DNA of 46,093 bases from Bacteroidales bacterium. GTDB lineage: Bacteria > Bacteroidota > Bacteroidia > Bacteroidales > UBA12077. Below, one piece after another: positions 42,808-46,093 of the stretch. Each line of letters starts with the position of its first letter. The stretch's first letter is position 1. The DNA lies in contig WTBR01000103.1 of the NCBI GenBank assembly GCA_013138975.1, forward strand, positions 1 through 46,093. Reading direction: 5' to 3'. The translations under genes were made by a program, and so were the position numbers. A model generated the notes under the pieces. It saw only the letters and a program-made list of their open reading frames with translations. It made no database searches and was not told where the DNA came from.

Positions 42808-43089
42808 TTGCTGAAAATTTCTCTAATAATTTTGTTATATTTTAATGAAATAGATATTTGTAACGAAATTAAATTTAATGCTTTACCTTCAGGAATGCAT
42901 GATTCCACAGATATATCTCAATGGATAGGAAAAACTGCTTGCTTTTCATCTTCTACGAAAACTGAAAGAGGACAAGTATATTTCTATATTGAAAACTCTA
43001 GCGAAGAACTTAAAATAGGACATTTCCATCCAGATGATTCGGTTTCTGTACTTTGTATCAAAAATCAAAATTACCAAAGTAAAATTTAA
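42808..43089 (+). CDS. Small uncertain frame after the porin gene (possible OB-fold fragment)
   Basis: The frame opens with TTG directly after the porin stop codon and has no ATG until residue 30. Its latter part, IGKTACFSSSTKTERGQVYF to SVSVLCIKNQNY, resembles the OB-fold tail of NfeD-like proteins (VGK-G-----L-P-G-V-), but the membrane part such proteins carry is missing. It may be a short real gene expressed by coupling with the porin, or a degraded NfeD remnant. Low confidence that it is translated. Confidence 0.35.
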   Translation: MLKISLIILLYFNEIDICNEIKFNALPSGMHDSTDISQWIGKTACFSSSTKTERGQVYFYIENSSEELKIGHFHPDDSVSVLCIKNQNYQSKI

Positions 43090-43282
43090 TTTTGAGTTTG
43101 AAAATTATTAAACTCAATCATAAAATAAAAATATAATTTTTATCAAATAGACTTAACATATTTGATAAGCCTATTTTGGTTATTTAAGAATTCTTTACAT
43201 TTTTTAATAGAAATTAATTGAATATTGCAATAGATAAAGGTTCATTTAAAATAACATAATTTTAACTTATAATTGAAAAAAC

Positions 43283-43879
43283 ATGTTACAAATCTCAATT
43301 CAAAAAAGCTTAATCCTTTTTGCTGTATCATTTTTATTTAGCTTTAATTCTTTTTCCCAAAGTAAGGAAAAGCAAAATGACAAATGCTTAGTTATTCTTG
43401 GTGCAGAACATCGTTATACACAAGTTGCAAATACAAAAAATTCAACTCAAGAGGTAATAGACAACATTAATTCAGTAATAGAAAAATTTGATTCTGATAA
43501 AATTATTTATGTGTATTCTATTCACAAAGCACTTTACATATCAAAGAAAGGACCTAAAATGGGTTTAGATTCAATTGGGATGATACGGGATGAAAGATTA
43601 AATCTAGTGAATAATAACATCATCACTAAAAAAGAAGTTAATGCATTTACCGATAAAGGACTTATACAATTCTTACAAAAGAATAATACAAATGATGTAG
43701 TGATTGTTGGATTTATGGCTGACTATTATGTTAAAGAAACACTTCTGGGTGGTAAAGAGCTAGGTTACGATATGTATTTTATTCCTGAAGCAATTATGGG
43801 GAAATCTGAAAGGAACAAAGAGAAAATTCTAACTAAAATGATAAAGAAAGGAATTAAACAATTACCTATAATGCACTAA
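43283..43879 (+). CDS. Secreted isochorismatase-fold protein lacking the catalytic Cys
   Basis: The 198-residue protein has a signal peptide to about residue 26 (FNSFSQ). The fold of cysteine hydrolases (isochorismatase/nicotinamidase family) is recognisable from VVIVGFMADYYVKETLLGGK (139-158), followed by GYDMYFIPEAIMG. The catalytic Cys of the family pattern -DYCVK-T is Tyr149 here. The early -V-D-Q catalytic Asp is also replaced (LVILGAEHR, 36-44), while the Lys of TK---AF (116-122) remains. It therefore looks like an exported pseudoenzyme, perhaps a ligand-binding protein. Convergent with the aldehyde oxidoreductase gene, sharing a terminator. Confidence 0.72.
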   Translation: MLQISIQKSLILFAVSFLFSFNSFSQSKEKQNDKCLVILGAEHRYTQVANTKNSTQEVIDNINSVIEKFDSDKIIYVYSIHKALYISKKGPKMGLDSIGMIRDERLNLVNNNIITKKEVNAFTDKGLIQFLQKNNTNDVVIVGFMADYYVKETLLGGKELGYDMYFIPEAIMGKSERNKEKILTKMIKKGIKQLPIMH

Positions 43880-43904
43880 TCAACTAAATCAAATACTGCA
43901 AATA

Positions 43905-43934
43905 AAAAAGCCTGACAAAATTGCCAGGCTTTTA
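43905..43934. terminator. Bidirectional terminator
   Basis: AAAAAGCCTG and CAGGCTTTT form a stem around a short loop with A-run on the left and T-run on the right, placed between convergent genes ending at 43879 and 43950. It should stop transcription from both sides. Confidence 0.85.
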
Positions 43935-43949
43935 ATTTATTGAGATATA

Positions 43950-46085
43950 CTATTGTTTATCTTTTATTACTTCCATAACTTCAGGAAGATCCATTCCAAT
44001 TTTTTGCATGTGTTCAATTGTAGGAACGCCATTTTTATTCCAACCTCTACGCTTATATACAGCATCAAGAAGCTTTTCGTATTGACCTTCACGATATTCT
44101 CTTGTAATAGCCACTTTTTCCTCAGATGATTTTCCTTTTGGATCAATGCCAATTGTTTCTTTCATCAGTTTATCGTAACGTTCTACTCTTGATTCGTATT
44201 CCTCAACAGTAACAGGGCCAGCAGCTCTATATGGCTGAGCATCATGTTTACGAAGACCATAACCTCTACGGATATTAAAGATACGTTGGAAATTATAAAC
44301 ACGTTCAGAATCTTCAATCATTCTGTTTTTATCAAACTCTTTTCCTGTAACAGCTTTGTATATAGTTACGTAATTATCTACATGCTCAGGTACTTTTGCA
44401 GGCTCATCTGTTTCTGCATTATTCACTGGTTCTACATCGTTCCAAGGTAATTTACATAAACCAACTAAACCAAACCATGTACGGAACATAGGAAAATAAT
44501 GTAAAGCTTCAGCTTTTTTCTCAAATGTAGGAATTTGGTTATTAACCATGTCCATAAAAATTAACCAAGCTTCGTCGTGCTGTGGACCTTTATTTGTCAT
44601 TGCAAATCCACCTTGCTGAGCTAATGATTCTTTTGAAACATATTCAGAATATTCTAAGTTTTTATTTACCATTCCAATATCATCAAGAAAAGCTCTGTCT
44701 GCACCATAGTTCTCAACAAAATAATCTTTCATTTTGGCAATACCTAAACCAGCAATTTTTCCAAAACCTTCGCCACGTGCTAATTGATGGATTAATTCAA
44801 GTGCTGCTTCTTTAGCACCGAAATTAAGTTCTAAGCCTCCAGTAATTTCTTTGTTAATTATACCATTTTCGTAACATTCCATTATGAATGCAACAAGTGT
44901 TCCCCATGTAATAGTGCAAATACCATAAGTATCACAATAGAAGTTTGCTTCAATAATATAATCAGCATCAAAAATACCACCATTTGCACCTAAACCACCA
45001 GCGTTTTCATATTCTGGTCCATCAACAATTACTTCTTGTCCTTTGTAAGGTCCTGATTGTAATTTGAAGTTCTGAACACCTTTAGCGCAACCCATTGAAC
45101 AACCAATCCAACATCCATCGGAAGTACCTTGTGAAAATTTAGATTTCCAAACCTCAGAATGAATTTTATCAATATCTTTATGACTTCCGTATTTATAATT
45201 ATTAACAGGTAATAAGTCATAATCGTTCATAATCTCAACAAGGTGAGCTGTACCTTTTGTTCTCATCTCACATTGGTCATCGTCGAGGTCTTTCATTTCT
45301 TTATTAAACCTCTTACCTCTTTCGCGAATAGCGTCAATATCAATTACATTATTTGCATTTCCTTTAACACCAGAAACTTTTACAACTACTGCTTTAATTT
45401 TTTTATTTCTAAAAACAGAACCTATACCGCCTCTACCGGCTTGTTTTAAACGAATTTCTTTCTTTTTAGTATCGTAGAAACTAACATTAAGCATTCCTAT
45501 TAATGAATTGTCAGCAGCTTTACCTGAAGAAACTACGGAAATATTTTTCATGTCTTTTTCATCGTCAGCATACATTTCAGTAAGTTGTTCTGCTAACAGA
45601 TGACTATCAATATTTTCTTCGGGAGCTTCGAAAATTTCAATTTTTCCGTTTACTCCATCGATGAAGATTATTACATCATTTTCAGCTTTCCCTTGTAATT
45701 CCAAAGCATCAAAACCTGAAAATTTCAAAAAAGGACCAAAATAACCACCAACATTACTATCCATAACGAAATCGGTAGGAGAAATAGAAACAATAAGTGA
45801 TTTACCTGCTCCTGAATATTGTGTAATACCACTTACAGGTCCTGGAGTAATAATAATCTCATTTTCAGGATCATTCCATTTTGTTTCAGGTGTTGTAGCA
45901 TCCCATAGCATTTTTAAACCGTAACCTTTACCGCCAATAAATTTCTCTTTCATTAAAGGTGTAACAGCTTTCTCTTTAATTACATTATCAGACACATTAA
46001 CATACAATGTTTTATCCGTAGTTCCTCTGTCTAAAGGAGTAATATCATACTTATATTCCTTAAGCAATTTATGCTTCTTTTTCAT
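43950..46085 (-). CDS. Aldehyde:ferredoxin oxidoreductase family enzyme (tungsten type)
   Basis: The 711-residue enzyme is longer than the ~605-residue archaeal prototype. N-terminal FIGGKGYGLKMLW (49-61) and GGYFGPFLKFSGFDAL (113-128) are signatures of the pterin-binding domain. The [4Fe-4S] ligands are C325, C329 and C333 in CWIGCSMGC, plus C544 in GLVGLCKLPWN. It should oxidise aldehydes to carboxylates with ferredoxin as acceptor, or work in reverse. A C-terminal extension of about 100 residues is mostly helical. It may oxidise aryl aldehydes from amino-acid fermentation, which would feed the hpd operon at the other end of the window. A benzoyl-CoA-reductase BamB role is less likely, as no bam genes are visible. 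The start at 46085 is 8 bp from the window edge. Confidence 0.88.
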   Translation of the reverse strand: MKKKHKLLKEYKYDITPLDRGTTDKTLYVNVSDNVIKEKAVTPLMKEKFIGGKGYGLKMLWDATTPETKWNDPENEIIITPGPVSGITQYSGAGKSLIVSISPTDFVMDSNVGGYFGPFLKFSGFDALELQGKAENDVIIFIDGVNGKIEIFEAPEENIDSHLLAEQLTEMYADDEKDMKNISVVSSGKAADNSLIGMLNVSFYDTKKKEIRLKQAGRGGIGSVFRNKKIKAVVVKVSGVKGNANNVIDIDAIRERGKRFNKEMKDLDDDQCEMRTKGTAHLVEIMNDYDLLPVNNYKYGSHKDIDKIHSEVWKSKFSQGTSDGCWIGCSMGCAKGVQNFKLQSGPYKGQEVIVDGPEYENAGGLGANGGIFDADYIIEANFYCDTYGICTITWGTLVAFIMECYENGIINKEITGGLELNFGAKEAALELIHQLARGEGFGKIAGLGIAKMKDYFVENYGADRAFLDDIGMVNKNLEYSEYVSKESLAQQGGFAMTNKGPQHDEAWLIFMDMVNNQIPTFEKKAEALHYFPMFRTWFGLVGLCKLPWNDVEPVNNAETDEPAKVPEHVDNYVTIYKAVTGKEFDKNRMIEDSERVYNFQRIFNIRRGYGLRKHDAQPYRAAGPVTVEEYESRVERYDKLMKETIGIDPKGKSSEEKVAITREYREGQYEKLLDAVYKRRGWNKNGVPTIEHMQKIGMDLPEVMEVIKDKQ

Positions 46086-46093
46086 TTCGTTAA

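Noticed and set aside
42808..43089. Confident NfeD assignment
   Set aside because: Only the OB-like tail is similar, there is no ATG and no membrane region, so it is left as uncertain.
43950..46085. BamB subunit of class II benzoyl-CoA reductase
   Set aside because: Same superfamily, but none of the accompanying bam genes occur nearby and the protein is longer; a general aldehyde oxidoreductase is the safer call.

Overview
The window comes from a low-GC, anaerobic member of the Bacteroidota, probably a Marinilabiliales/Bacteroidales-like fermenter. The basis is Bacteroidota-type -7 boxes (TAnnTTTG) before several genes, weak or absent Shine-Dalgarno sequences, many outer-membrane barrel proteins, family content (UPF0158, DUF6933, GIY-YIG copies, OprB porin) and oxygen-sensitive enzymes: a glycyl radical enzyme, a formate dehydrogenase and a tungsten-type aldehyde oxidoreductase. 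No tRNA, rRNA or CRISPR array was seen.

Region 1 (about 190-7703, all minus strand) is an operon for 4-hydroxyphenylacetate decarboxylation to p-cresol. In transcription order it holds hpdB (glycyl radical subunit), hpdC (Fe-S small subunit), an MFS carrier, hpdA (activase), a DUF4125 protein and an alginate-export-type outer-membrane porin. The substrate-pocket residues of HpdB match the characterised enzyme, but the small subunit has lost the ligands of its N-terminal Fe-S cluster.

Region 2 (about 7704-20300) is an accessory, defence-like block. It has a C5-cytosine methyltransferase with a restriction nuclease, an Mrr-type nuclease, a membrane-tailed unknown protein, a TPR protein, a secreted hydrolase, and an Eco57I-type N6-adenine methyltransferase with a small putative nuclease. 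Four copies of a ~170-bp, four-hairpin repeat (11001, 13538, 14853, ~16262), all in one orientation, separate these genes into cassettes. Two large attC-like imperfect palindromes flank one gene, and a dead tyrosine integrase remnant sits next to them. The 3' end of the formate dehydrogenase gene is present a second time as a decayed fragment (10620-11000) on the far side of the block, in the geometry expected for integration into the 3' end of that gene.

Region 3 (20313-25605, minus) is an NAD-linked formate dehydrogenase operon: a NuoE-like subunit, a NuoF-like subunit with extra ferredoxin clusters, and a NuoG/FdhF-type catalytic subunit with Cys in place of selenocysteine. Region 4 (26013-31950) has two paralogous barrel proteins, a small NqrM-like protein, a ParA/ribbon-helix-helix pair, and two nearly identical GIY-YIG nuclease genes set among three clusters of REP-like palindromes. 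Region 5 (31967-38642, minus) is a heavy-metal RND efflux operon with two His-rich or DUF6769-like small proteins. Region 6 (38782-43879, plus) holds a histidine-kinase scrap, a GAF coiled-coil membrane protein, a metallo-beta-lactamase-fold hydrolase, an OprB porin behind a perfect 22-bp palindrome, and an isochorismatase-fold pseudoenzyme. Region 7 (43950-46085, minus) is a large aldehyde:ferredoxin oxidoreductase.

Metabolically, the aldehyde oxidoreductase and HPAD could be successive steps of tyrosine fermentation (aryl aldehyde to arylacetate to p-cresol), with the formate dehydrogenase balancing reductant. That link is inference from co-location and known chemistry.
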